Shown here one piece after another: positions 1 through 10,700 of a DNA stretch of 64,000 nt. Made by a program: the position numbers and the translations under genes. This stretch comes from Cyanobacteria bacterium TGS_CYA1 (lineage in GTDB: Bacteria; Cyanobacteriota; Vampirovibrionia; Obscuribacterales; Obscuribacteraceae), in assembly GCA_026129135.1 (NCBI GenBank), contig JAHCIQ010000003.1:1-64000 (forward strand). Direction: 5' to 3'. The notes under the pieces were generated by a model. It had not been told where the DNA came from, did not search any database, and worked only from the letters and a program-made list of their open reading frames with translations. Each line of letters begins with the position of its first letter. Position 1 is the stretch's first letter.

Positions 1-3000
1 ACCAGCAGCAGCGAGCAATTCTGGTTTGGCGTTGACCATCTTAGCTAGAAGAGTTAAGTCATTGCCAGCAGCAGCGAGCATTTCTGGTTTGGCTGCCACC
101 ATTTTAGCAAGAACGGTTAAATCATTGCCAGCAGCTGAGAGCATCTCCGGTTTAGCTGTCACCATTTTTGCAAGGATGGTTAAGTCATTACCAGCAGCAG
201 CGAGCATTTCCGGTTTGGCTGTCACCATTTTTGCAAGGAGATTCATATCGCCTTTTACCACTGCCAAAATTTCTGGGCCTGCGTTTACCATTCTTGCAAG
301 CAAAGTCAGATCACCGTTTGCCGCCGTCAGCATATCTCGAGTTGCAGTGACCATTTTGGCTAGAGTGTTAGCATCGCCGCCGGCTGCTCTAACTAAATCA
401 TCCACTAATTCCTTATCGCCCTGCACAACCCTGAGTAAATCATCTAAGATTCCCGGTTCTCCAGATGCTACCTGAATCAGTTTTTCTCGTGCGTTGAGTA
501 GATCAATTAATACTTTCAGATCGCCGTTAGCCGCGCTCTGAAGATCGGCACTGGCATTTACCATTTTAGCAAGTAGGGTTAAATCATTGCCAGCAGCAGC
601 GAGCATCTCCGGTTTGGCTGCCACCATTTTTGCAAGAACGGTTAAGTCATTACCAGCAGCTGAGAGCATCTCTGGTTTGGCTGCCACCATTTTTGCAAGT
701 AAGGTTAAATCATTACCAGCAGCAGAGAGCATTTCCGGTTTGGCTGCCACCATTTTTGCAAGAACGGTTAAGTCATTGCCAGCAGCTGAGAGCATCTCCG
801 GTTTAGCTGTCACCATTTTTGCAAGGATGGTTAAGTCATTGCCAGCAGCTGAGAGCATCTCCGGTTTGGCTGCCACCATTTTTGCAAGTATGGTTAAGTC
901 ATTGCCAGCAGCTGAGAGCATCTCCGGTTTGGCTGCCACCATTTTTGCAAGTATGGTTAAGTCATTGCCAGCAGCAGCGAGCATCTCTGGTTTGGCGTTG
1001 ACCATCTTAGCTAGAAGAGTTAAGTCATTGCCAGCAGCAGCGAGCATTTCTGGTTTGGCTGCCACCATTTTTGCAAGAACGGTTAAGTCATTGCCAGCAG
1101 CAGCGAGCATTTCTGGTTTGGCTGCCACCATTTTTGCAAGTATGGTTAAGTCATTGCCAGCAGCAGCGAGCATCTCCGGTTTGGCTGCCACCATCTTAGC
1201 AAGTATGGTTAAATCATTGCCAGCAGCTGAGAGCATCTCCGGTTTAGCTGCCACCATTTTTGCAAGTAGTGTTAAATCATTACCAGCGGCTGAGAGCATT
1301 TCGGGTCTAGCTGCCACCATTTTTGCAAGTATGGTTAAGTCATTGCCAGCAGCAGCGAGCATCTCTGGTTTGGCGTTGACCATCTTAGCTAGAAGAGTTA
1401 AGTCATTGCCAGCAGCAGCGAGCAATTCTGGTTTGGCTGCCACCATTTTTGCAAGAACGGTTAAGTCATTGCCAGCAGCAGCGAGCATTTCTGGTTTGGC
1501 TGCCACCATTTTTGCAAGTATGGTTAAGTCATTGCCAGCAGCAGCGAGCATCTCCGGTTTGGCTGCCACCATCTTAGCAAGTATGGTTAAGTCATTGCCA
1601 GCAGCTGAGAGCATCTCCGGTTTAGCTGCCACCATTTTTGCAAGTAGTGTTAAATCATTACCAGCGGCTGAGAGCATCTCGGGTCTAGCTGCCACCATTT
1701 TTGCAAGTATGGTTAAGTCATTGCCAGCAGCAGCGAGCATCTCTGGTTTGGCGTTGACCATCTTAGCTAGAAGAGTTAAGTCATTACCAGCAGCAGAGAG
1801 CATTTCCGGTTTGGCTGCCACCATTTTTGCAAGAACGGTTAAATCATTACCAGCAGCAGAGAGCATTTCCGGACTGGCGTTGACCATCTTAGCTAGAAGA
1901 GTTAAATCATTGCCAGCAGCAGCGAGCATTTCTGGTTTGGCTGCCACCATTTTTGCAAGAACGGTTAAATCATTGCCAGCAGCTGAGAGCATCTCCGGTT
2001 TGGCTGTCACCATTTTTGCAAGAACGGTTAAGTCATTGCCAGCAGCCGCGAGCATCTCTGGTTTGGCTGCCACCATTTTTGCAAGTATGGTTAAGTCATT
2101 GCCAGCAGCAGCGAGCATCTCTGGGTTGGCTGCCACCATCTTAGCAAGTATGGTTAAGTCATTGCCAGCAGCAGCGAGCAATTCTGGTTTGGCTGCCACC
2201 ATCTTAGCAAGTATGGTTAAATCATTACCAGCGGCAGCGAGCATCTCTGGTTTGGCGTTGACCATCTTAGCTAGAAGAGTTAAGTCATTGCCAGCAGCAG
2301 CGAGCATTTCTGGTTTGGCTGCCACCATTTTTGCAAGAACGGTTAAATCATTGCCAGCAGCTGAGAGCATCTCCGGTTTGGCTGCCACCATTTTTGCAAG
2401 AACGGTTAAATCATTACCAGCAGCAGAGAGCATTTCCGGACTGGCGTTGACCATCTTAGCTAGAAGAGTTAAATCATTGCCAGCAGCTGAGAGCATCTCC
2501 GGACTGGCGTTGACCATCTTAGCTAGAAGAGTTAAATCATTACCAGCAGCTGAGAGCATCTCCGGAGTGGCGTTGACCATCTTAGCAAGAACGGTTAAGT
2601 CATTGCCAGCAGCAGCGAACATCTCTGGTTTGGCTGCCACCATCTTAGCTAGAAGAGTTAAGTCATTGCCAGCAGCAGCGAACATCTCTGGTTTGGCTGC
2701 CACCATTTTTGCAAGAACGGTTAAGTCATTACCAGCAGCAGAGAGCATTTCCGGTTTGGCTGTCACCATTTTTGCAAGAACGGTTAAGTCATTGCCAGCA
2801 GCAGCGAGCATCTCTGGTTTGGCTGCCACCATTTTTGCAAGTATGGTTAAGTCATTGCCAGCAGCTGAGAGCATTTCCGGACTGGCGTTGACCATCTTAG
2901 CTAGAAGAGTTAAATCATTGCCAGCAGCAGCGAGCAATTCTGGTTTGGCTGCCACCATTTTTGCAAGAACGGTTAAGTCATTGCCAGCAGCAGCGAGCAT

Positions 3001-3525
3001 TTCTGGTTTGGCTGCCACCATTTTAGCAAGAACGGTTAAATCATTGCCAGCAGCTGAGAGCATCTCCGGTTTAGCTGTCACCATTTTTGCAAGAACGGTT
3101 AAGTCATTGCCAGCAGCAGCGAGCAATTCTGGTTTGGCTGCCACCATTTTTGCAAGAACGGTTAAGTCATTGCCAGCAGCAGCGAGCATTTCTGGTTTGG
3201 CTGCCACCATTTTTGCAAGTATGGTTAAGTCATTGCCAGCAGCAGCGAGCATCTCCAGTTTGGCTGCCACCATCTTAGCAAGTATGGTTAAATCATTACC
3301 AGCGGCAGCGAGCATCTCTGGTTTGGCGTTGACCATCTTAGCTAGAAGAGTTAAGTCATTGCCAGCAGCAGCGAGCATTTCTGGTTTGGCTGCCACCATT
3401 TTAGCAAGAACGGTTAAATCATTGCCAGCAGCTGAGAGCATCTCCGGTTTAGCTGTCACCATTTTTGCAAGGATGGTTAAGTCATTACCAGCAGCAGCGA
3501 GCATTTCCGGTTTGGCTGTCACCAT
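1..3525 (-). CDS. Giant repeat protein, C-terminal fragment, open at left edge
   Basis: Read on the minus strand from the in-frame ATG at 3523-3525, this frame has no stop down to base 1, about 1175 codons, so the gene continues beyond the window. It consists of about 47 tandem 21-residue units (587-3525), one divergent block (about 241-570) and about four more units (1-240). Unit variants differ mainly at the MVAAKPE/MVNAKPE/MVTAKPE/MVNASPE segment and at S/A in ML(S/A)AAGND. I checked the divergent block codon by codon and found no stop. The frame differs from that of 3485-4672 by the net 8-base loss between the two copies of the divergent block. Confidence 0.6.
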   Translation of the reverse strand, partial: MVTAKPEMLAAAGNDLTILAKMVTAKPEMLSAAGNDLTVLAKMVAAKPEMLAAAGNDLTLLAKMVNAKPEMLAAAGNDLTILAKMVAAKLEMLAAAGNDLTILAKMVAAKPEMLAAAGNDLTVLAKMVAAKPELLAAAGNDLTVLAKMVTAKPEMLSAAGNDLTVLAKMVAAKPEMLAAAGNDLTVLAKMVAAKPELLAAAGNDLTLLAKMVNASPEMLSAAGNDLTILAKMVAAKPEMLAAAGNDLTVLAKMVTAKPEMLSAAGNDLTVLAKMVAAKPEMFAAAGNDLTLLAKMVAAKPEMFAAAGNDLTVLAKMVNATPEMLSAAGNDLTLLAKMVNASPEMLSAAGNDLTLLAKMVNASPEMLSAAGNDLTVLAKMVAAKPEMLSAAGNDLTVLAKMVAAKPEMLAAAGNDLTLLAKMVNAKPEMLAAAGNDLTILAKMVAAKPELLAAAGNDLTILAKMVAANPEMLAAAGNDLTILAKMVAAKPEMLAAAGNDLTVLAKMVTAKPEMLSAAGNDLTVLAKMVAAKPEMLAAAGNDLTLLAKMVNASPEMLSAAGNDLTVLAKMVAAKPEMLSAAGNDLTLLAKMVNAKPEMLAAAGNDLTILAKMVAARPEMLSAAGNDLTLLAKMVAAKPEMLSAAGNDLTILAKMVAAKPEMLAAAGNDLTILAKMVAAKPEMLAAAGNDLTVLAKMVAAKPELLAAAGNDLTLLAKMVNAKPEMLAAAGNDLTILAKMVAARPEMLSAAGNDLTLLAKMVAAKPEMLSAAGNDLTILAKMVAAKPEMLAAAGNDLTILAKMVAAKPEMLAAAGNDLTVLAKMVAAKPEMLAAAGNDLTLLAKMVNAKPEMLAAAGNDLTILAKMVAAKPEMLSAAGNDLTILAKMVAAKPEMLSAAGNDLTILAKMVTAKPEMLSAAGNDLTVLAKMVAAKPEMLSAAGNDLTLLAKMVAAKPEMLSAAGNDLTVLAKMVAAKPEMLAAAGNDLTLLAKMVNASADLQSAANGDLKVLIDLLNAREKLIQVASGEPGILDDLLRVVQGDKELVDDLVRAAGGDANTLAKMVTATRDMLTAANGDLTLLARMVNAGPEILAVVKGDMNLLAKMVTAKPEMLAAAGNDLTILAKMVTAKPEMLSAAGNDLTVLAKMVAAKPEMLAAAGNDLTLLAKMVNAKPELLAAAG
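24..590 (-). repeat. Segmental duplication within the giant gene, copy 1
   Basis: Bases about 24-590 match about 3321-3880 almost exactly, including the divergent non-63-bp block. The offset is 3297 bp at the left part and 3289 bp at the right part, the difference being indels in the second copy: 11 bases missing near 3567, two extra near 3600 and one extra near 3657. This copy keeps the sense frame open, so it is the better version. Confidence 0.85.
998..1753 (-). repeat. 378-bp higher-order repeat, two tandem copies
   Basis: Six consecutive 63-bp units with the same order of variants occur twice: 998-1375 and 1376-1753. The marker variant carrying gttgaccatcttagctag recurs at 998, 1376 and 1754, exactly 378 bp apart. 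The copies differ at very few positions. This shows expansion by blocks of units, not only single units. Confidence 0.8.
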
Positions 3526-3880
3526 TTTTGCAAGGAGATTCATATCGCCTTTTACCACTGCCAAATGCGTTTACCATTCTTGCAAGCAAAGTCAGATCAC
3601 ACCGTTTGCCGCCGTCAGCATATCTCGAGTTGCAGTGACCATTTTGGCTAGAGTGCTGCGCATCGCCGCCGGCTGCTCTAACTAAATCATCCACTAATTC
3701 CTTATCGCCCTGCACAACCCTGAGTAAATCATCTAAGATTCCCGGTTCTCCAGATGCTACCTGAATCAGTTTTTCTCGTGCGTTGAGTAGATCAATTAAT
3801 ACTTTCAGATCGCCGTTAGCCGCGCTCTGAAGATCGGCACTGGCATTTACCATTTTAGCAAGTAGGGTTAAATCATTACC
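3321..3880 (-). repeat. Segmental duplication within the giant gene, copy 2 (frame-broken)
   Basis: Second copy of the 24-590 segment. Three indels with a net loss of 8 bases shift the reading frame of the giant gene here. Outside the duplicated segment the flanking units diverge in variant order. A real duplication followed by decay and a misassembled repeat with poor consensus both fit. Confidence 0.8.
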
Positions 3881-4672
3881 GGCAGCAGCGAGCATTTCTG
3901 GGTTGGCTGCCACCATCTTAGCAAGTATGGTTAAATCATTACCAGCGGCAGCAAGCATCTCCGGACTGGCGTTGACCATCTTAGCTAGAAGAGTTAAATC
4001 ATTGCCAGCAGCAGCGAGCATTTCTGGTTTGGCTGCCACCATTTTTGCAAGAACGGTTAAGTCATTGCCAGCAGCAGCGAGCATTTCAGGTTTAGCTGCC
4101 ACCATTTTTGCAAGAACGGTTAAATCATTACCGGCAGCAGCGAGCATTTCTGGGTTGGCTGCCACCATCTTAGCAAGTATGGTTAAATCATTACCAGCGG
4201 AAGCAAGCATCTCCGGACTGGCGTTGACCATCTTAGCTAGAAGAGTTAAATCATTGCCAGCAGCTGAGAGCATTTCCGGTTTGGCTGCCACCATTTTTGC
4301 AAGAACGGTTAAATCATTACCAGCAGCAGAGAGCATTTCCGGTTTGGCTGCCACCATTTTTGCAAGAACGGTTAAATCATTACCAGCAGCAGAGAGCATT
4401 TCCGGACTGGCGTTGACCATCTTAGCTAGAAGAGTTAAATCATTACCAGCAGCTGAGAGCATCTCCGGTTTGGCTGCCACCATTTTTGCAAGAACGGTTA
4501 AGTCATTGCCAGCAGCTGAGAGCATCTCCGGTTTAGCTGTCACCATTTTTGCAAGGATGGTTAAGTCATTGCCAGCAGCTGAGAGCATCTCCGGTTTGGC
4601 TGCCACCATTTTTGCAAGTATGGTTAAGTCATTGCCAGCAGCTGAGAGCATTTCAGGTTTGGCTGCCACCAT
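3485..4672 (-). CDS. Giant repeat protein, middle fragment after frameshift
   Basis: This 395-residue open stretch continues the same 21-residue repeats as the upstream 2412-residue frame, but in another frame. It starts at an ATG inside a repeat with no independent ribosome site, so it is a fragment, not a gene. It holds about 13 regular units, then a divergent block (ASADLQSAANGDLKVLIDLL and three or four further degenerate units). It loses frame at 3660-3560, where the block has small indels relative to its other copy at 241-570, and ends in out-of-frame sequence rich in Cys and Ser. Sequencing or assembly error in a repeat is the simplest reason; a true pseudogene is the alternative. Confidence 0.6.
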   Translation of the reverse strand: MVAAKPEMLSAAGNDLTILAKMVAAKPEMLSAAGNDLTILAKMVTAKPEMLSAAGNDLTVLAKMVAAKPEMLSAAGNDLTLLAKMVNASPEMLSAAGNDLTVLAKMVAAKPEMLSAAGNDLTVLAKMVAAKPEMLSAAGNDLTLLAKMVNASPEMLASAGNDLTILAKMVAANPEMLAAAGNDLTVLAKMVAAKPEMLAAAGNDLTVLAKMVAAKPEMLAAAGNDLTLLAKMVNASPEMLAAAGNDLTILAKMVAANPEMLAAAGNDLTLLAKMVNASADLQSAANGDLKVLIDLLNAREKLIQVASGEPGILDDLLRVVQGDKELVDDLVRAAGGDAQHSSQNGHCNSRYADGGKRCDLTLLARMVNAFGSGKRRYESPCKNGDSQTGNARCCW

Positions 4673-4751
4673 TTTTGCAAGAACGGGTTAAGTCATTGCC
4701 AGCAGCAGCATTTCTGGTTTGGCTGCCACCATTTTTGCAAGTATGGTTAAG

Positions 4752-7700
4752 TCATTGCCAGCAGCAGCGAGCATCTCTGGTTTGCTGCCACCATTTTGCA
4801 AGAACGGTTAAATCATTACCAGCGGCTGAGAGCATCTCTGGGTTGGCTGCCACCATCTTAGCTAGAAGAGTTAAATCATTGCCAGCAGCTGAGAGCATCT
4901 CCGGTTTAGCTGTCACCATTTTTGCAAGTATGGTTAAGTCATTGCCAGCAGCAGCGAGCATTTCTGGTTTGGCTGCCACCATTTTAGCAAGAACGGTTAA
5001 GTCATTGCCAGCAGCAGCGAGCATCTCTGGTTTGGCTGCCACCATTTTTGCAAGTATGGTTAAGTCATTGCCAGCAGCAGCGAGCATCTCTGGTTTGGCG
5101 TTGACCATCTTAGCTAGAAGAGTTAAGTCATTACCAGCAGCAGTGACTAATTCCTGCGGATTCATTTGAGAAAGAGCAGTCATAAGTTGATCTGGTTGGC
5201 CAGCACTAGCTTGCAATAGTTTTACGGCTTCACCTTGGGGCATTGCCGCCAATTTTTCTAGCAAGAGAGAATTTTGACCGGCAGCATTCAATAGATTGTT
5301 TACGTGATCCTGCGGCAGGGTCAACAGTGTGTTCACTAGAGTTTCATTGCCAGCCGACCCGAGTTCAACAAGTTTATTGAGAAGCGCACTATCACCATTT
5401 GCAAACTGTAGCAATTTGCCTGCTTGTTCAGCGGGCAATTGAGCTACTTTGAGAGCCATTTCTGCTTGTAGCGCTTGTGCAGCGAGAGTTTTTCCAGCCT
5501 CAGATAAAGTGGCTTTTTCAGCGACATTTGTTACTCCGCTTTGAACAACTTCGATAGCTGCTTTTCCGCCAAGGCCTCCTAGAGGAATTACCAATGCGCC
5601 TTCCAGGGCTCCCATCAATCCATTTTTTATCAAAAATTCAGGCGTTAGAGGAACGCTATCGTCGAGTAAGGACGTAGCAAGGGCTGGCCTTATTGCTGCG
5701 AAGGCAGCACCACTGACCGCCATTAATTGGGCTGTAGATAGCTTCGATAGAACAGCCACTGCTGCTGGTCCCAGCATCCCACCGCTAGCCATTGTTACAC
5801 CAACTGTGGCAGCGACTGTGACTACAAGCAGTGCCATATCGGTCATAAACTGTGCTTTAGCTTCCGCTGATTCAAAATTGTTTTTCGTTGCTTCAGCATA
5901 ATAGCGTGCAATTTCTTCTTGGCGTTCACGGGGCAACTGCATGAAGACAGCGTGGATATCTTTGAGTTCTTCGCCATGAATAAGAAGTGAGCGTTGCCGT
6001 CCCAACGTTGTGCCGTCATAAACGCTGAGGTAGGAAAACTCGGCCATGTTGTTCAAGAATAGTTGAACGTTGTCTGACCCTTGACCAACAGCGAAATAGT
6101 TCTTGAATTGCTCTCTTAGAGCCGAATTATCTGGAAGCTTGTCTATGACTTGCACTTCAACATTGGATTTATATCGTCTAAAATAATCTGCTTTCAAGGC
6201 GAAGCGACCTGCTTCGTCCAGACTACTTAGAACATCCTGGAATTCACGATAATTTTCACCGTTGCCTATTGCAAAAAGGCGCAGACGGTCGGCAAGACTT
6301 ACACCATTGTTTTCAATGATATTTCTTAGAACATCAGCTTTTTCTGGGCTGAATTTATACTGAGCTCCTGCCCTTCCTGGTGGCTTTTCGGCTTTGGTGA
6401 TACCGGATATGATATCAGGTAAAAGATCGCTTCCATATTTGGATTGATAGTCTGCCTTCATTTGAGCGAATTGCTCAGCATCCAAAGTGGAAAATTCGCG
6501 CATAACTTGATCGAATTTTGCGCCGTTTAAAACCATTGTGCGAGCGCGATCGGCAGGTCTTCCCTCTCCTTGAGCTATGACATTGTCTAGCACTTTTACT
6601 AATTCAGGAGATAGATTAAGAGTCGCTCTTTCCGCAGGAGAAAGTCGTGCTAATTCTCTCATCGTGCCGGTGTTCCAATAATTAGAGGTCAACCCGCCCG
6701 TGAGTTGAACTTTGAGTAAGCCGGAAACACTGCCGTTATCTATTAAAGCTTTTAAGCGAGTATCGCCGATATTTCCGACTTCTCTTCGAGATGCTGGCAA
6801 ATATCCATCTGCCAGCATTACTGATTTGAAAACGTCATAAAGTACGCGATCTGCTTCGTTGCCGCCACCATTTGCAACCGCCAGCATTCGAGCGGATAAT
6901 TCGGATCCTTTAGGTAATAAAGCCTCTAACTGATTCATCTGGTCGAGTGCCAGAATTCTTCGTTTTTCATGGTCATCAGCAGCTGGAACTTCTCGAGTTA
7001 AGCGGGCAACAAGGAATTTGTCCACATCGCTTAATACCGGTGCTTTTCCACTGCTCAAAGCTTGTGACAGAATACCGTCTATAAGTAGCTTGGCTGCGCG
7101 GGTTTCAACATCGTCACCTGAAAGCTTGTATTTTACAAAATCATCGACCTGCAATCTAAATTGTGGATTAAGCTTATAGAGTGCTGCTTCCTGGTTGCTC
7201 ATATTTTGAAAATGAGCAGCCACTCCTTTCAAGTCGGTGACGCCTGCTCGCATATAATCGAGCATGAAGTCGTTTATGCCGCGCATTATTGCTTGAGAGT
7301 CAGAAAATGACGGCGGACCGGCGTCGCTGCCCAGCTTGGGAGCATTGATTTTTCGCTGGACAAGCGCCGTGATTCTGGCTTGCTCCTCAGGTGTAGTGAA
7401 TGATCTCAGGGCTTCGGTAAAAAATTTGAAGTAGACCGGGTCTTTTAAGGCTTGCCATTCCTTTTCAGTCATATTTTCTACGCGGGACATAATATCGTTT
7501 GTTTTGTAGCTGCCGGCGCCTATTCCAAGTAGCCATCCTTGGTAACGCTGTTGTGCTACTCCGGCAAAAAGCGATTTGTCACCTTGCAAAAGAATTTCTT
7601 CAAGTACTTTTGCTTGCACGGGATCAACTTTAGAGGTCAGAACTTGAGTCAAACGTTCGTAAAATTGCTTAGCAGCCAACTCTTGAGCATTCGCCGGAGC

Positions 7701-10700
7701 TCTGCCAGACAAAACCAATTCGCGTCCAAGGGCGTAGTCTTTTCTTTCCTGTTCAGTAGCGTTTTTAAAGGTGAGTTCGGAATTCTCAGGGTTCTTCCAC
7801 CACGAACTTCCATAGTCAGCTTCAAGGACCGTGGCTAAGGCTATTCTTCCATCTCGCAACAGGTCTTTTGCACTGGTTAAGTCGGAACCGGAAAAATGCT
7901 CTTCAACGTATCGTTTAAACGATTGGTTTTGAGCCAACAAATTGCGCGCTTCGATTGTTCGTTCGCGGTTTCCACTAATTATGCTACCTAAAACCATGAT
8001 ATCGCCTGCCATTACGGCCTTTTCGGCCAGTTGGGCAATGACTGGTGCTTCCAGCTTATCCCAACCTGCTAATAGCGAAGTAAAGATTTCTTTGTATTGT
8101 GAAGACAACTGCTGCGAGTTTAGGCTTGCCAGCTCATTTTTGAAAGACAGTCCGTAATCTGTTTGAAAATCTGCAAGCAGGCGTTCTGAATCTTTTGAAT
8201 TCATTTGCGCAAGCAATGAAGCCATTACTCGCAGGCCTTTTAAACGGTCATCTGGTGAGCCCGCTCTGATTAATTCAAGCGCAACTCTGGCGTTTCCGGC
8301 TAAATTGGTCTCGCCATCGCGAGACTTCAGCATGGCCTCGATTTTCAGGAAAGCAATGATATCGGAACGTGTCGCGGCCTTAATTGCAGCAAGCATTTTT
8401 GTTTCCGAACCTGTTGCTTGAATGTCGGAAGTGGCTTCAAAGAGAGCCGAAGCCCGGTGGCGATCCGAGGGGGGCATTGATGAAAGAATCTGCCCGATAA
8501 GTTCTGTATTTCGGTCTTGGATAGCCTTGATAAGTTGATCGTAGTTGGTCTGGAATTGGGTATCAAGCGGTTGTCCTTCCGTTATATCCAAAAGGCTATT
8601 AATCTGGGCGACCTGTGAGTCTGCACCATATTTGGTGCCAATGGCCTCTTTCAAGCCCGAACCATTGCCCATTGAATACAAAACTTCAGCCATTCGGCGG
8701 TCTGCTGGAGGAATAGCGGAAATTAAGTCGGAAATTGTCGAAAGTGGCGCACCATTTTTTATGGCGGCAGACAACATATTCACTTTCGCGAGAATCTGCG
8801 CGGTTGCGGTTTGGCTCAAAACAGCCTCATCGCCATTCACAGCCACGGAGCGACCGTCTGCGGTGAATAGTTGAATCGCATCTTGCGGTCCCTTTTTGAG
8901 AAGTCCCAAAGGATGCGGCTCTAAGGTGAATTTTTTATCTGCAGGAAGTTTTTCATCAATAACATTTTGAAGCTCGCGCAAGACAGCTCCAACAGCTTCG
9001 GGAGATGAATCTTTTAGCAAAGCGGACATATTAGTCGGTAACTGCGAAATTCGTCCCGAAATGAGATTGCCGACCGTTGCTTGAAATAATTCAATCTGTG
9101 ATTGAGTTAAATTCGCAGGAAGAGTGTAGTCCTGTCCCGTTAAGGTGAATTGTTTCAAGGTCAAATCGCCAAGACTTAAAAGATTCGTTTCAGGACTAAA
9201 GGAGAGTCGCTTGCTTGCGTCTTCTCCGGCGGCAGCATTGACTTTTTCAATAATAGGATTCAATTCTTCTGGCTTCAGTCGCCCAGTTCCCAAATGTGCC
9301 ACTAGTGTTCTGTAGGCATCAAGACGTTCTTCCTGGGAGCCGTTCAATAAATCCAGCTCGACTTTTGCAAGGTCTGGACCTGCTGCTCTGCCTAAACTGA
9401 CAAAGTACTCATAGCCGTCTCGAGCCGGTAATTTGACGCCACGCTCACCCGTGGCAGGGTCTACTTGCATACTCAGACCTAATTTTTCTAGAGCACCAGG
9501 CTGCGTCGACACAGTTTTAAGGAAATCTGTGAGTAACGCCTGAGCCTGTGCGTCGCCAATCAAAGTTGACATTTGAAGAGCAAAGGCTTTCTTGAGATTA
9601 GGTTCGGTAGATTCGAGTGCCCGAGCAGTCAGTGCATCTAAGAAGCGCTTTCGGCCGTTCTCGTCCGAAATTTGCGCTAAAACCTGGGTTATTCTATTGA
9701 CTGGGTCATTAAATCGCCGTTGCGACTCTTGCGCTGCCGCCAAAGTGAGTGTCAAGTCCAGAATGTGCGAGATAGATTCCAGTGGTTTACCTTCAGCATT
9801 GTAATTTTCCGGCGCAGAAACGGCCGAAGAAATCATTGAAAGCAGTTCGTACCTAGCCAGAGTATCAGCAGTGGACATGAAATCTGTGAATTTCTGTTTT
9901 GCTTGGACACCGTATGTAGTATCACCAGTCAAATTCAGTAACGACTGTAAAACTTTCCTCCTCTGGTCGGGGTTGTTTGTTTGTATATCTTGCAAGAGGG
10001 CATTGGCTCTCTGCCCTTCAACGGTGCTTCCAAGTGAGAGCTTCACTAAATCCGGAATGATCTTGTCGGCAAGCTCGGGGCTTTTGGTAATAACATGTTT
10101 TAGTTGCTCCTGCAAACGGGAAGCTTGGAAGCTGCCATCAAATGCAGTGGCTTCTAACTGGGCCATAGTGGTGGCAAAAAGCTGGGGATTGGAAATGGCG
10201 ATTTCCTTCAATCGACTTATCGCCGCCTCAGATGCCGTACTATCGGAGGCAACGCTTCGGGCTAGTAGAGACGGCAATTCAAGATTTATTTCCTGAGCCG
10301 ATAATTCAGCTGCCGGCTTCTGAGCTGATTCAAGCGAATTGCCAAAACGCCCCAAGACTTCATTACTGGTGATCAAGTTCCAGTCAATTAGTTGGAGCCC
10401 GGGACCTTGTTGGTTAGGTTCGAATAAATAGTCGGTACTACCAAATTTGGATGCTACTAGCGGATTTATTTTAGCAAGCAGTTCCTTGCGCGAACTATCG
10501 TCAAGCTCTTGGTATAAGGCTGCTACATTTTCTCCAATTGACGCCAGACCTTCTTTAGGCGAAATCCCACTTGCAATTTTTGCTATTTCGGCAGCAATAG
10601 ATATGAACCGGACACCTTGCTCGGGGGTTAAATTGGCAGGTAGTTCAACTTTGCTGCCGTTTTCATACAAATTGAATTTAAAGTCGCGTCCTGAATTGTT

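Larger units (their letters stand above)
1..5137 (-). repeat. 63-bp tandem repeat array, about 71 units
   Basis: Units of exactly 63 bp follow each other with very high identity, interrupted twice by a divergent block of about 330 bp (about 241-570 and 3538-3870). The count of about 71 is length divided by 63 after removing these blocks. Because 63 is divisible by 3 and the unit has no stop in several frames, long spurious antisense frames of up to 1032 codons appear on the plus strand. The units on the 5' side of the gene, above about 5140, are diverged, so the near-perfect part is a recent expansion or is homogenised by gene conversion. Confidence 0.95.

Noticed and set aside
587-3685. Plus-strand open frame of 1032 codons (and 26-475, 3903-4691, 4549-5169) across the repeat array
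   Set aside because: Shadow of the 63-bp repeat; a period divisible by 3 keeps the antisense frame open. Real coding is on the minus strand, continuous with the unique N-terminal part.
1-5137. CRISPR array
   Set aside because: The units are contiguous 63-bp coding repeats with no spacers.
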